In this document: in pieces, positions 7,242-14,968 of the stretch
Position numbering within the stretch: position 1 is the first letter of the stretch
How the letters are laid out: every line of letters starts with the position of its first letter
Assembly (NCBI GenBank): GCA_947382485.1
Contig: CANCYS010000002.1
Span: 124,001 to 188,000 of the forward strand
Direction of reading: 5' to 3'
Source: an uncultured Clostridia bacterium
Lineage (GTDB): Bacteria; Bacillota; Clostridia; Christensenellales; UBA1242
Length of the DNA stretch: 64,000 nt
Translations under genes and position numbers: made by a program
The notes under the pieces: generated by a model
Database searches by the model: none
What the model saw: only the letters and a program-made list of their open reading frames with translations
Told to the model about the DNA's origin: nothing

Positions 7242-7817
7242 ATGTATATAGATAACGAAAATGTTAGTATGATTTTTATGGAACTTGAAGAAGGATTTGA
7301 AAAAGCGATAAAGCACTTTGAAAGTGAACTTTCATCAATTCGTGCAGGTCGTGCAAATCCACATATATTAGATAAAATTTTGGTGGATTATTATGACACA
7401 CCAACACCAATTCCACACATGGCAAATGTTTCTGTTCCAGAAGCAAGACAAATTGTGATTGCACCTTGGGATATAACAAATGTTAAAAATATAGTTAAAG
7501 CAATCATGGCATCAGACCTTGGAATAACCCCAACTGATGACGGAAAAATTATTCGTTTAACATTCCCACAACTCACCGAAGAAAGAAGGAGAGAACTTGT
7601 AAAAAGCACAAGAAAAATTGCAGAAGACACAAAAGTAATTTGCAGAAACGCAAGACGTGATGCGATTGAAGAAATAAAGAAACTCAAAAAAGATTCTGAA
7701 ATTTCAGAAGATGAATCAGCAACTTATGAAAAAGAAGTTCAAAAGAAATTAGATGAAGCATCTGCAAAAATTGATAAAATCATGGACGAAAAAGAAAAGG
7801 ATATAATGCAAGTTTAA
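7242..7817 (+). CDS. frr: Ribosome-recycling factor
   Basis: RRF splits post-termination ribosomes together with EF-G. The 191-residue protein shows FEKAIKHFESELSSIRAGRANPHILDKILVDYYDTPTPI, the tip motif of the long helical arm, then VSVPEARQIVIAPWD, LTEERRRELVK and CRNARRDAIEEIKKLKKD. The length is normal with a short N-terminal extension; ATG 7242 has AAGGAG at a proper distance. It leads a cluster of envelope-lipid genes (uppS, cdsA, rseP) as in many Firmicutes, but pyrH is absent upstream. Confidence 0.97.
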   Translation: MYIDNENVSMIFMELEEGFEKAIKHFESELSSIRAGRANPHILDKILVDYYDTPTPIPHMANVSVPEARQIVIAPWDITNVKNIVKAIMASDLGITPTDDGKIIRLTFPQLTEERRRELVKSTRKIAEDTKVICRNARRDAIEEIKKLKKDSEISEDESATYEKEVQKKLDEASAKIDKIMDEKEKDIMQV

Positions 7818-7818
7818 A

Positions 7819-8025
7819 ATGATAGATTTAAACTCAGTTATTGGCCTTGAAGAAAAAGTTGCCAAGAAATTTTTAAAAAAAAATGGATATAATAATATAC
7901 AAAGTATAAATAATTCAAAGCATGTTGAAGGTTGTGATGACCTGATTGTTTGCGGAGTTCGAAAAAATGAAGAATCAATCACATTAATATGTGGAGAGTT
8001 TCAACTAAAATTAAAGGAGCAGTAA
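7819..8025 (+). CDS. Small conserved-looking protein between frr and uppS (unknown)
   Basis: A 68-residue soluble protein whose ATG is one base after the frr stop and whose stop TAA overlaps the uppS ATG (TAATG). Both junctions suggest translational coupling, so it is a real gene. It has two central Cys (EGCDDLIVCGVR) and a beta-rich second half (SITLICGEFQLKL). The plan, an N-terminal GLEEKVAKKFLKKNGY helix followed by paired strands, loosely resembles I78-type peptidase-inhibitor folds, but I cannot assign a family. A role with ribosome recycling or lipid-carrier synthesis would be a guess from position only. Confidence 0.65.
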   Translation: MIDLNSVIGLEEKVAKKFLKKNGYNNIQSINNSKHVEGCDDLIVCGVRKNEESITLICGEFQLKLKEQ

Positions 8026-8744
8026 TGTTTTTTGCAAGAAAAAAGTCTAATAAAATAGACCCAGACAATATGCCAAAACATATTGCATTTATTTGTGACG
8101 GAAATAGAAGATGGGCAAAGTCAAAAGGTTTGCCAACTCTGCTTGGTCATAAAGAAGGTGTTGAGGCAATTAAAAGAGTTATTAGAAGAGCATCAGAACT
8201 AAATTTAGAAAATTTAACATTTTTCTGTTTTTCTACTGAAAATTTTGATAGAAGTAAAGAAGAAATTGATTACCTTTTCAATTTATTCAGAGAAATTTCA
8301 AAACTTTCAAAAGATTTTATAAAACATGATTACAAATTTCATCATTCGGGCGACAGAAGTCTTCTTCCAAAAGATATGCTTGACATAATTGATAAACTTG
8401 AAGAAGATACCAAAAATTGTAAAAAGGGTATTGTTAATATTGCTCTTGCTTATGGCGGAAGAAATGATATTGTAAATGCCACCAAAAAAATTATAAAAGC
8501 CAAACTCAAACCAGAAGAAATAACAGAAGAAAGTTTTTATAAATTTTTATCAACTGGTGACACTCCAAGCGTTGACCTTTTGGTTAGAACAAGTGGTGAA
8601 CAACGCATAAGTGGTTTCATGTTATACAACATGGCTTATGCAGAGTTGTATTTTGTTAAAAAACATTGGCCTTCATTCAAAGGTGAAGACCTCGATGAAT
8701 GTATCCTTGAATATCAAACAAGAATAAGACGTTTTGGTAAATAG
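8025..8744 (+). CDS. uppS: Isoprenyl transferase (undecaprenyl diphosphate synthase)
   Basis: A cis-prenyltransferase that extends FPP with IPP to make the C55 lipid carrier for wall synthesis. Motifs in order: HIAFICDGNRRWAKSKG with the Mg-binding Asp near residue 25, the LTFFCFSTENF block, ALAYGGRNDI, and DLLVRTSGEQRISGFMLYNMAYAELYF near the C-terminus. At 239 residues it is a normal family member. ATG 8025 overlaps the preceding stop and has AAGGAG. It is the only isoprenoid-pathway gene seen in the window. Confidence 0.97.
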   Translation: MFFARKKSNKIDPDNMPKHIAFICDGNRRWAKSKGLPTLLGHKEGVEAIKRVIRRASELNLENLTFFCFSTENFDRSKEEIDYLFNLFREISKLSKDFIKHDYKFHHSGDRSLLPKDMLDIIDKLEEDTKNCKKGIVNIALAYGGRNDIVNATKKIIKAKLKPEEITEESFYKFLSTGDTPSVDLLVRTSGEQRISGFMLYNMAYAELYFVKKHWPSFKGEDLDECILEYQTRIRRFGK

Positions 8745-8764
8745 TTTGCAAAGGAGAAAAGATT

Positions 8765-9667
8765 TTGAAAAGAACACTCACTGGATTATTAATTTTAATC
8801 GTAACTGTTGGATTTGTTTTGCTCAGACAATTTTCTGAACTAATTTTTGATGCATTTTTAATTGTGATTATGTATGGAGCAATTTATGAAGTAACAAAAG
8901 CATACAAAAGTTCAAATAAAAAAGTTGACCAAGTTTTGTTATATCTTTATCCAATTGCACTTGTTGCTTTTTCAATCATAACCAAAGAAAATTATCAATT
9001 TTATTCAATACTCGGTTTGGTTGCACTCTTTGTTTTATATTTTATAATTTTAGTATTTGAAGATGCCGCAATTTTGTCTGAAAACAGAAAATCGGTAATA
9101 AATACTGATGGCAAAAAAGAAGTAAATCTTTTTGAAACAACAAAAAACACATTTAAAATAATTGCTTATCCAATTTTGCCACTCAGCACAATTTTGTTTT
9201 TAAATCATTTGAACTATGATTTAGGCTACATGGGAATAATAATGATTTTTGCAATTGCAATGCTCACTGACACCTGTGCATTTTTGTTTGGTATGGCTTT
9301 TGGAAAACATAAACTCATTCCAGAAGTTTCACCAAAAAAGTCAGTTGAAGGTGCAATAGGTGGACTTTTTGGTGGAATAGTTGGTTCGCTTGCATGTTTC
9401 TTTGTTTTTTATTACACACCATGGTTCAACATTCAAGAAATTGCAAGTTTTGGAGTTTTGATAGGTATTTTTATTGGAATTGGTATTGTTGGTTCAATTT
9501 TAACACAAATGGGTGATTTGATTGAATCTGCATTCAAAAGACAAGCAGGAGTCAAAGACCTTGGACATATTCTTCCAGGACATGGCGGATTTATGGATAG
9601 AGTTGATGGATTAATGTTTGTAAGTGTTGCTGTATATTTGTGTTTTTCAATATTATGTATTTTATAA
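8765..9667 (+). CDS. cdsA: Phosphatidate cytidylyltransferase (CDP-diglyceride synthase)
   Basis: A 300-residue polytopic membrane enzyme that makes CDP-diacylglycerol from phosphatidate and CTP, the branch point of phospholipid synthesis. The C-terminal signature SAFKRQAGVKDLGHILPGHGG, followed by FMDRVDGL, is intact, including the metal-binding acidic residues. The start codon is TTG at 8765, with AAGGAG nine bases upstream. It follows uppS by 20 bases, the common uppS-cdsA order; the dxr gene that often comes next is absent and rseP follows instead. Confidence 0.96.
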   Translation: MKRTLTGLLILIVTVGFVLLRQFSELIFDAFLIVIMYGAIYEVTKAYKSSNKKVDQVLLYLYPIALVAFSIITKENYQFYSILGLVALFVLYFIILVFEDAAILSENRKSVINTDGKKEVNLFETTKNTFKIIAYPILPLSTILFLNHLNYDLGYMGIIMIFAIAMLTDTCAFLFGMAFGKHKLIPEVSPKKSVEGAIGGLFGGIVGSLACFFVFYYTPWFNIQEIASFGVLIGIFIGIGIVGSILTQMGDLIESAFKRQAGVKDLGHILPGHGGFMDRVDGLMFVSVAVYLCFSILCIL

Positions 9668-9717
9668 AAGTATAATTTTAAAATTTAGTCATAAAATTTA
9701 TTAAGGAGTATGCGGGA

Positions 9718-11007
9718 ATGACCTTTTTGTATATTTTGCTTGCATTAGTTGTTTTGCTTGTGCTCATAACTGTCCATGAATTTGGTCATTATTGCGCAGG
9801 TAAAATTTTAGGTTTTAAAATCAATGAATTTGCAATTGGTTTTGGACCAGCAATTTTTAAAAGAGTTAATAAAAAAACAAGTGAACAATTTTCAATTAGA
9901 ATTCTGCCACTTGGTGGCTTTTGTGCTTTTGAAGGTGAAGATGAAGCAGGAAATGAAAATCCAGGTTCATTCAACACAATGCCTGCATGGAAAAGATTGA
10001 TTGTTCTTCTTTCAGGTGTAGGGTTCAACTTTTTGTTTGGTGTGCTTGCAGCCGTAATATATTTGCTTGTCAGTGGTTATGCAACACCAATTGTTTCTGC
10101 AACAATAAAGCCAGGCAGTGAAACAACCCTTCAAACAAACGATGTCATCATGGCTGTTGATGGCAAAAAAATTGAAGCATATCGTTCATTTAATGATTTA
10201 ATGGCAAAATATAAAGAAGGTCAAGATGTGACCTTAACTGTTAATCGTGATGGACAAATTATTGAAATTACAACATCAAAAGAAAAATATGACCCATTTT
10301 ATTTCATTGCAAACACCAGTAAATTTGAAAATAAAATTTTTGATGAAAATGGCGTTGCAATTCCAATGGATAAATTCATAAATGATATTGTCAGAATTAA
10401 AACCATCGACGAAAAAGGCGAAAGCGTTGGCAAAGGTTCATCACTTGTTTCACATTTTTCAAATGTATATAAAAATGCTGAAAAAACTGAGCATTACACG
10501 GCCGAAGATATAACTGCATTAATAACTGATGGAACAATTTCTTACGCATCAAGCTATGCAAATCTTGGAATGGTGTATTCATACACTGGACAAAGTTATT
10601 CATTCTTTGAAGCAATAGTCAAAGCATGGCCATTCTGTTTCTATCTTTGTGGACTCATATTATCATCACTTGCAGGTTTGTTTACTGGTGCAACATCGGT
10701 TTCAGATCTTGGTGGAACAGTCACAGCAATTTCTCAAATTGCACAAGTTAGTTCATGGGGAATTGAATCATTCTTGTTATTGCTTCCACTTCTGGCAATG
10801 AACCTTGCACTGTTTAACATTTTGCCAATACCAGCACTTGATGGTGCGAAATGTGTGTTTGTTGCAATTGAAATGATATTCCGCAAACCAGTCAATCGAA
10901 AGGTTGAAGGTTGGATACACACAATAGGATTGTTTGTTCTGCTGGGGCTTGTAATTTTCCTAGACATTTATCATTTTGCTTTTGCCTCGTGCCTGTTGCT
11001 TTCTTAA
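9718..11007 (+). CDS. rseP: RseP-type site-2 intramembrane zinc protease
   Basis: A 429-residue membrane protease that cuts transmembrane anti-sigma factors and signal-peptide remnants. The first membrane segment carries the zinc motif HEFGH (H20, E21, H24); a PDZ domain follows (about residues 125-190, ATIKPGSETTLQTNDVIMAVDGKKI), and the third zinc ligand is in LFNILPIPALDGAK near residue 370. The stretch between the PDZ domain and the last membrane segments (about 200-290) is longer than usual and charged. ATG 9718 has AAGGAG upstream. The downstream gene has its own promoter inside the rseP coding end. Confidence 0.95.
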   Translation: MTFLYILLALVVLLVLITVHEFGHYCAGKILGFKINEFAIGFGPAIFKRVNKKTSEQFSIRILPLGGFCAFEGEDEAGNENPGSFNTMPAWKRLIVLLSGVGFNFLFGVLAAVIYLLVSGYATPIVSATIKPGSETTLQTNDVIMAVDGKKIEAYRSFNDLMAKYKEGQDVTLTVNRDGQIIEITTSKEKYDPFYFIANTSKFENKIFDENGVAIPMDKFINDIVRIKTIDEKGESVGKGSSLVSHFSNVYKNAEKTEHYTAEDITALITDGTISYASSYANLGMVYSYTGQSYSFFEAIVKAWPFCFYLCGLILSSLAGLFTGATSVSDLGGTVTAISQIAQVSSWGIESFLLLLPLLAMNLALFNILPIPALDGAKCVFVAIEMIFRKPVNRKVEGWIHTIGLFVLLGLVIFLDIYHFAFASCLLLS

Positions 11008-11031
11008 AATTAATGCGGTATAATTTAAACT
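10996..11031 (+). promoter_or_regulatory. Promoter giving a probable leaderless mRNA for the PolC-like gene
   Basis: TTGCTT (10996-11001), 17 bp, TATAAT (11019-11024), then 7 bases to ATG 11032. Transcription would begin at or next to the A of the start codon. No Shine-Dalgarno sequence is present. Confidence 0.65.
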
Positions 11032-12627
11032 ATGGAAACTGAATTACTAATAGATAAAATTAATGAATTTACAAATAATGAATATAAATTTGAACTTAAA
11101 TCTGCTGTGCTTGATACATCAGCAGATTTTTGTGTGATTGAAATTTATTATCGTGATGGAATTTTGCTTCAAATTCAGAATAAACAAGAATTTGAAACAT
11201 ATATGGAAAGCATTTTACCATCAAGGTTTAAATATGAATTTAAGTTTGTTAAAAAGTTTATTAGTGAAGAGCGAATATTTGATGACCTCAAAGTTTTTAT
11301 GAAAAGAAATTTTCCTTCAATATTTTATAAAATTGATTCAGTTTTGCTTTTAGATGATGTTTATAAAATCAGTTTAATAATTGATGAAATAACTTTTGAG
11401 CATGCAAAAAAGAAAAGAGTAAATGAAAAAGTTTGTGAATATTTCAAATCTAATTTTGAAGATAAAAACTTTGATTGTGAACTTAAAATGGGACAGGTTT
11501 TTAATGCTGAAATTCAAGAAAATCAGGAAGATTTTGAAGAAGATGATTCAGACATGATGAGCCTGCGAAAAATTGAGGTTTCAGAAATTATTGAGTTTGT
11601 AGGTGAAAAAATTGAACAAACAGCGGATTATATTAAAGATAAAATTTCACCAGAAGAAAATGTTGTTATTTGTGGAAAAATAAAAAATATAAAGAGCATA
11701 GTTATAAAGAATAAAAAACAAGAAGAAAGTTCTGAAAAATCAGCTAAAAAACCTAAAAATGATACTGATGAAAAATATGAGAAAAAACTTTATAAATGGA
11801 TATTAGAAGATTTCACAGGAAACGTAAGTTGTTTATTCATGTCAAATAAATCAAATCAGTCGAAACTTGAAAAACTTGAAGCAGGATCAGAAATTTTGGT
11901 TCGTGGAAATCTTGCAGAAGATAAATTTGACAATGGTTTAAGTTTATCAGTAAAAGATATTTGTTATTGTAAACTTCCAGAAAATTTTGAAGAGGTCATT
12001 GTATATCACAAAGAAAAATCAAAATACGAATTTGTTAAGCCTGAAAGAATTGTCACTTATCATCAAAACACACTTCTTGGGGAAGAAAGTGCAGATGTCT
12101 GTGATTATTTAAAAAATAATAAATTTGTATGCTACGATTTGGAAACAACTGGTCTAAGTTATGAGTCTGGCGACAGAATGATTGAAATTGGAGCAGTTAA
12201 GATAGAAAACGGAAAAATAACAGAAAATTTTGCTACATTTGTTAATCCTGAAAAACATATTCCTGAAAAATCCACTGAGATAAATGGAATAACAGACGAC
12301 GATGTTAAAGATGCACCAAAAGATTATGAGGCACTTCAAGATTTTTATAAATTTACCCGTGATTGTATAATCATTGGCTATAACAACAATTCATTTGATG
12401 ATATCTTTTTGATTGGTCAATCAAGAAGGTGTAGATGGAATTTTGACAATAAAACAAATGATGTATATAAAATTGCACACAAAAACATTAAGGGCTTAAA
12501 AAATTATAAACTTGGAACTGTTGCAAAAGCAATGGGTGTTGTGCTTGATAATGCACATAGGGCATGGTATGATGCACTTGCAACTGCTGAAATATTTTTA
12601 AAACTTGCAAAATATGTCGATGAATAA
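11032..12627 (+). CDS. PolC-like protein reduced to N-terminal domain, OB fold and DEDDh exonuclease
   Basis: A 531-residue protein that looks like the front third of the Gram-positive replicative polymerase PolC. Residues ~1-200 resemble the PolC N-terminal domain; ~215-325 form an OB fold (VVICGKIKN ... WILEDFTGNVSCLFM ... VRGNLAEDKFDNGLSL); ~363-530 are a 3'-5' exonuclease with FVCYDLETTG (Exo I), IIGYNNNSFDDIFLI (Exo II) and HRAWYDALATAEIF (Exo III, DEDDh type). The PHP domain and the whole polymerase palm-fingers are missing, and no polymerase frame follows downstream. It lies between rseP and rimP, where full polC is found in many Firmicutes. A stand-alone proofreading or repair nuclease is likely. 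Confidence 0.85.
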   Translation: METELLIDKINEFTNNEYKFELKSAVLDTSADFCVIEIYYRDGILLQIQNKQEFETYMESILPSRFKYEFKFVKKFISEERIFDDLKVFMKRNFPSIFYKIDSVLLLDDVYKISLIIDEITFEHAKKKRVNEKVCEYFKSNFEDKNFDCELKMGQVFNAEIQENQEDFEEDDSDMMSLRKIEVSEIIEFVGEKIEQTADYIKDKISPEENVVICGKIKNIKSIVIKNKKQEESSEKSAKKPKNDTDEKYEKKLYKWILEDFTGNVSCLFMSNKSNQSKLEKLEAGSEILVRGNLAEDKFDNGLSLSVKDICYCKLPENFEEVIVYHKEKSKYEFVKPERIVTYHQNTLLGEESADVCDYLKNNKFVCYDLETTGLSYESGDRMIEIGAVKIENGKITENFATFVNPEKHIPEKSTEINGITDDDVKDAPKDYEALQDFYKFTRDCIIIGYNNNSFDDIFLIGQSRRCRWNFDNKTNDVYKIAHKNIKGLKNYKLGTVAKAMGVVLDNAHRAWYDALATAEIFLKLAKYVDE

Positions 12628-12682
12628 TCCATTATAAATGCCGATTTTTTCTAGTTTTACATAGAAAAATAAAACATAACGC

Positions 12683-12768
12683 TTGCATTTTAATATTTTT
12701 AGTTGTATAATAAACATATATGATAGCTTGAATTTAGGAGTGGCAAACAGCCACTCCTAAATTTTGTA
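12683..12768 (+). promoter_or_regulatory. rimP-nusA operon promoter followed at once by a terminator-like hairpin
   Basis: TTGCAT (12683-12688), 17 bp, TATAAT (12706-12711) place +1 near 12718. A perfect 14-bp hairpin AATTTAGGAGTGGC/GCCACTCCTAAATT (12731-12744 with 12750-12763) then occurs, followed by TTTTG. It lies between +1 and the rimP ribosome-binding site (12779), so it is best read as an attenuator or processing element of the operon leader rather than the terminator of the preceding gene, although it could be the latter. Confidence 0.7.
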
Positions 12769-12788
12769 AAAAATTATTAGGAGATTTC

Positions 12789-13247
12789 ATGTCAAAAATA
12801 GCAGATAGTGTAAAGGAATTTTTAAGCCCAATAGTTGAAAATTTGGGATATAAAATTGTTGATGTTGAGTTTGCAAAAAAATATAATGGCGATAATTTAA
12901 CTGTATTCATTGATAAAGCGGGTGGAATCAAAATTGAAGATTGTGAACTTGTTCACAAAACCATTGATCAGCCACTTGATGAACTCAATCCAACAAATGA
13001 CAAACCATACACTTTGAATGTTTCAAGCCCAGGTCTTGATAGGCCACTTAAAACTGACGATGATTTTGAAATAAACCTTAATGAAATTTTAGAAGTAAAA
13101 CTTTTTCAAGCTATAAACAAACAAAAAGTTTTTGTTGGAACACTATCAAGTTTCAATAAAGATTGCATAGTTTTGCAAGTTAATGAAGACGAAATCACAA
13201 TTGATAGAAAACTAATTTCAAAAGCAACAAAATATATAGATTTTTAG
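12789..13247 (+). CDS. rimP: Ribosome maturation factor RimP
   Basis: A 152-residue two-domain protein needed for late 30S assembly. Conserved blocks: PIVENLGYKIVDVEFAKK, LTVFIDKAGGIKIEDCELVHKTIDQPLDE and YTLNVSSPGLDRPLKTDDDF, with a C-terminal Sm-like beta barrel (KVFVGTLSSFNKDCIVLQVN). It is the first gene of the rimP-nusA-rnpM-ylxQ-infB cluster, the standard bacterial order, with nusA ten bases downstream. TAGGAG precedes ATG 12789. Confidence 0.97.
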   Translation: MSKIADSVKEFLSPIVENLGYKIVDVEFAKKYNGDNLTVFIDKAGGIKIEDCELVHKTIDQPLDELNPTNDKPYTLNVSSPGLDRPLKTDDDFEINLNEILEVKLFQAINKQKVFVGTLSSFNKDCIVLQVNEDEITIDRKLISKATKYIDF

Positions 13248-13257
13248 GAGAAAGATT

Positions 13258-14385
13258 ATGACAAACAAAGATTTTTTCTTAGCACTTGATGCACTTGAAC
13301 AAGAAAAAAATATAAGTAAAGAATATTTCATGGAGGCACTTCAAACAGCACTTGCAACTGCATACAGAAGAAACTTTGATATAGTTAAACCTGTTGAAGT
13401 GGTTTTAAAACCAGAAAAATATGGAATTGAAATTTATGCTTATCAAACAGTTGTTGAACAAGTGGTTGACCCAGATTCAGAAATTTCACTTGAAGATGCA
13501 AAAAAAGTGAAAAAAACAATCAAACTTGGTGACAAATTAAAAGAAGAATTATCACCAAAAGAATTTGGAAGAATCGCTGCTGGAACTGCAAAACAAGTCA
13601 TCACACAAAGAATTCGTGAAAAAGAAAAAACTTCTGCATATGGTGAATTTGAAAATAAAGTTGACACACTCATGACTGGTGTAATCAACAGAATCGACAT
13701 CGGAAATGTTTATGTTGAATTTCCAGGAACAAACATTGAAGGCATCATGATGCAATATGACCAAGTTGAAGGTGAAAAGTATAATGTTGGTGACAGAATA
13801 AAAGTTTATGTTAAAAAACTTCGTGAAACTGCTTATGGCGTTCAGGCAATTGTGTCAAGATCAAATGCAGGCTTTGTTAAAAAACTTTTTGAACTTGAAG
13901 TTCCTGAAATCCAAGATGGCGTTGTTGAAATCATCAATGTTGTTCGTGAAGTAGGTTACAGAACAAAAATTGCTATCAATTCAAAAGACCCTAACGTTGA
14001 TGCTCTTGGTGCTTGCGTTGGTGCAAAAGGTGTGAGAGTAAATGCCATTGTTTATCAACTTGGCGGAGAAAAAATTGATATTATAGTATATTCAGATGAC
14101 CCATTTGAATATATTGCAAGAGCACTTTCTCCTGCAAAAGTTATTTCAGTTGAAATTGATGAGATAACAAAATCAGCAAGAGTTATTGTTTCAGATGACA
14201 AACTTTCACTTGCAATTGGAAAAGGTGGACAAAATGTTCGTCTTGCTGCAAAACTCACAGGTTGGAAGATTGATGTTAAGAGTGAAAGCAAGGCAAATGA
14301 AGAACTTAAAACTGAACAAAATCACACTGATGTTGATGATATTGGTGGAATTTTCAGTGGAACAGAAGATATCAATCTAGACTAA
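13258..14385 (+). CDS. nusA: Transcription termination/antitermination factor NusA
   Basis: A 375-residue NusA of the Gram-positive short type. N-terminal RNA-polymerase-binding domain (residues ~1-125, ALDALEQEKNISKEYFMEALQTALATAY), S1 domain (~135-200, MTGVINRIDIGNVYVEFPG), then KH1 and KH2 (PNVDALGACVGAKGVRVNAIVYQLGGEKIDI; LSLAIGKGGQNVRLAAKLTGWKID). It lacks the acidic repeats of E. coli NusA, as expected for Firmicutes. NusA binds nascent RNA and modulates pausing and termination, and could act on the leader hairpin upstream of its own operon. Confidence 0.98.
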   Translation: MTNKDFFLALDALEQEKNISKEYFMEALQTALATAYRRNFDIVKPVEVVLKPEKYGIEIYAYQTVVEQVVDPDSEISLEDAKKVKKTIKLGDKLKEELSPKEFGRIAAGTAKQVITQRIREKEKTSAYGEFENKVDTLMTGVINRIDIGNVYVEFPGTNIEGIMMQYDQVEGEKYNVGDRIKVYVKKLRETAYGVQAIVSRSNAGFVKKLFELEVPEIQDGVVEIINVVREVGYRTKIAINSKDPNVDALGACVGAKGVRVNAIVYQLGGEKIDIIVYSDDPFEYIARALSPAKVISVEIDEITKSARVIVSDDKLSLAIGKGGQNVRLAAKLTGWKIDVKSESKANEELKTEQNHTDVDDIGGIFSGTEDINLD

Positions 14386-14406
14386 AAAGTTTTGGTAGGT
14401 GAATAT

Positions 14407-14676
14407 ATGCAAAAGAAAGTACCAGAAAGAACATGTATAGTTTGCAGAAAAAAAGGTGAAAAAGAAAATTTCATTAAAATTGTTTGCAATAAAAATAATG
14501 AAATTCATGTTGAAAAAGATAAAAAACTTGATGGTCGTGGAGCATATATTTGTAAAAATCCAGAATGTATAAAAAAGTGTATAAAACAGAAGTCACTTTC
14601 AAGAGTTTTCAAAAGAAATGTTGATGAAAGTGTGTATGAGGAGTTTGAAAATGAATTCAGTGCTAAGCAAAATTAA
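14407..14676 (+). CDS. rnpM: YlxR / RnpM family RNA-binding protein
   Basis: An 89-residue basic protein with PERTCIVCRKKGEKENFIKIV and the hallmark DGRGAYICKNPECIKKCIK of the YlxR family (DUF448). In Bacillus this protein has been reported to bind the RNase P RNA, hence the name RnpM. ATG 14407 has a GGTAGGTGA ribosome-binding site; the frame is open to a TTG at 14392 that lacks one. It overlaps the next gene, the usual nusA-ylxR-ylxQ-infB arrangement. It has two CxxC/CxxxxC-like pairs. Confidence 0.92.
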   Translation: MQKKVPERTCIVCRKKGEKENFIKIVCNKNNEIHVEKDKKLDGRGAYICKNPECIKKCIKQKSLSRVFKRNVDESVYEEFENEFSAKQN

Positions 14677-14968
14677 AGCATATATTGGTTTTGCTAAAAA
14701 AAGTAGACAAATCACTTTTGGTGTTGATGATATAATAAAACTCAAAAATGCAAAAGTTATAATTGTTTCAGATAGTCTTGGAGAATCAAGTATGAAAAAA
14801 GTTAAAAACTATTCTGAAACAAAAAAAATTGAAATGCTTTGCCTTAAAAGTGAAGATTTCAAAAATTTAGAAAACGAGAGTATTAAAGCCATTGCCATAA
14901 CAGATAAGGGATTGGCTGATGCTATAAAAATTAATTTGACCACGAGTCTTGGAGGAAAAGTTGAGTAA
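14651..14968 (+). CDS. L7Ae/L30e-family ribosomal protein, YlxQ-like
   Basis: A 105-residue protein of the L7Ae/L30e/S12e fold: IGFAKKSRQITFGVDDIIK, AKVIIVSDSLGESSMKKVKNYSE, and AIAITDKGLADAIK, which are the K-turn-binding strand-helix elements. Bacillus YlxQ has the same position between ylxR and infB and binds structured RNA. The start at 14651 is taken because it is preceded by GAGGAG at the end of ylxR and overlaps that gene by 26 bases; the longer frame from 14618 adds non-homologous residues. Its end overlaps the infB start. Confidence 0.88.
   Translation: MNSVLSKIKAYIGFAKKSRQITFGVDDIIKLKNAKVIIVSDSLGESSMKKVKNYSETKKIEMLCLKSEDFKNLENESIKAIAITDKGLADAIKINLTTSLGGKVE

Noticed and set aside
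12734-12931. Short leftward frame across the rimP leader
   Set aside because: Created by the palindromic hairpin and by rimP antisense; no ribosome-binding site.
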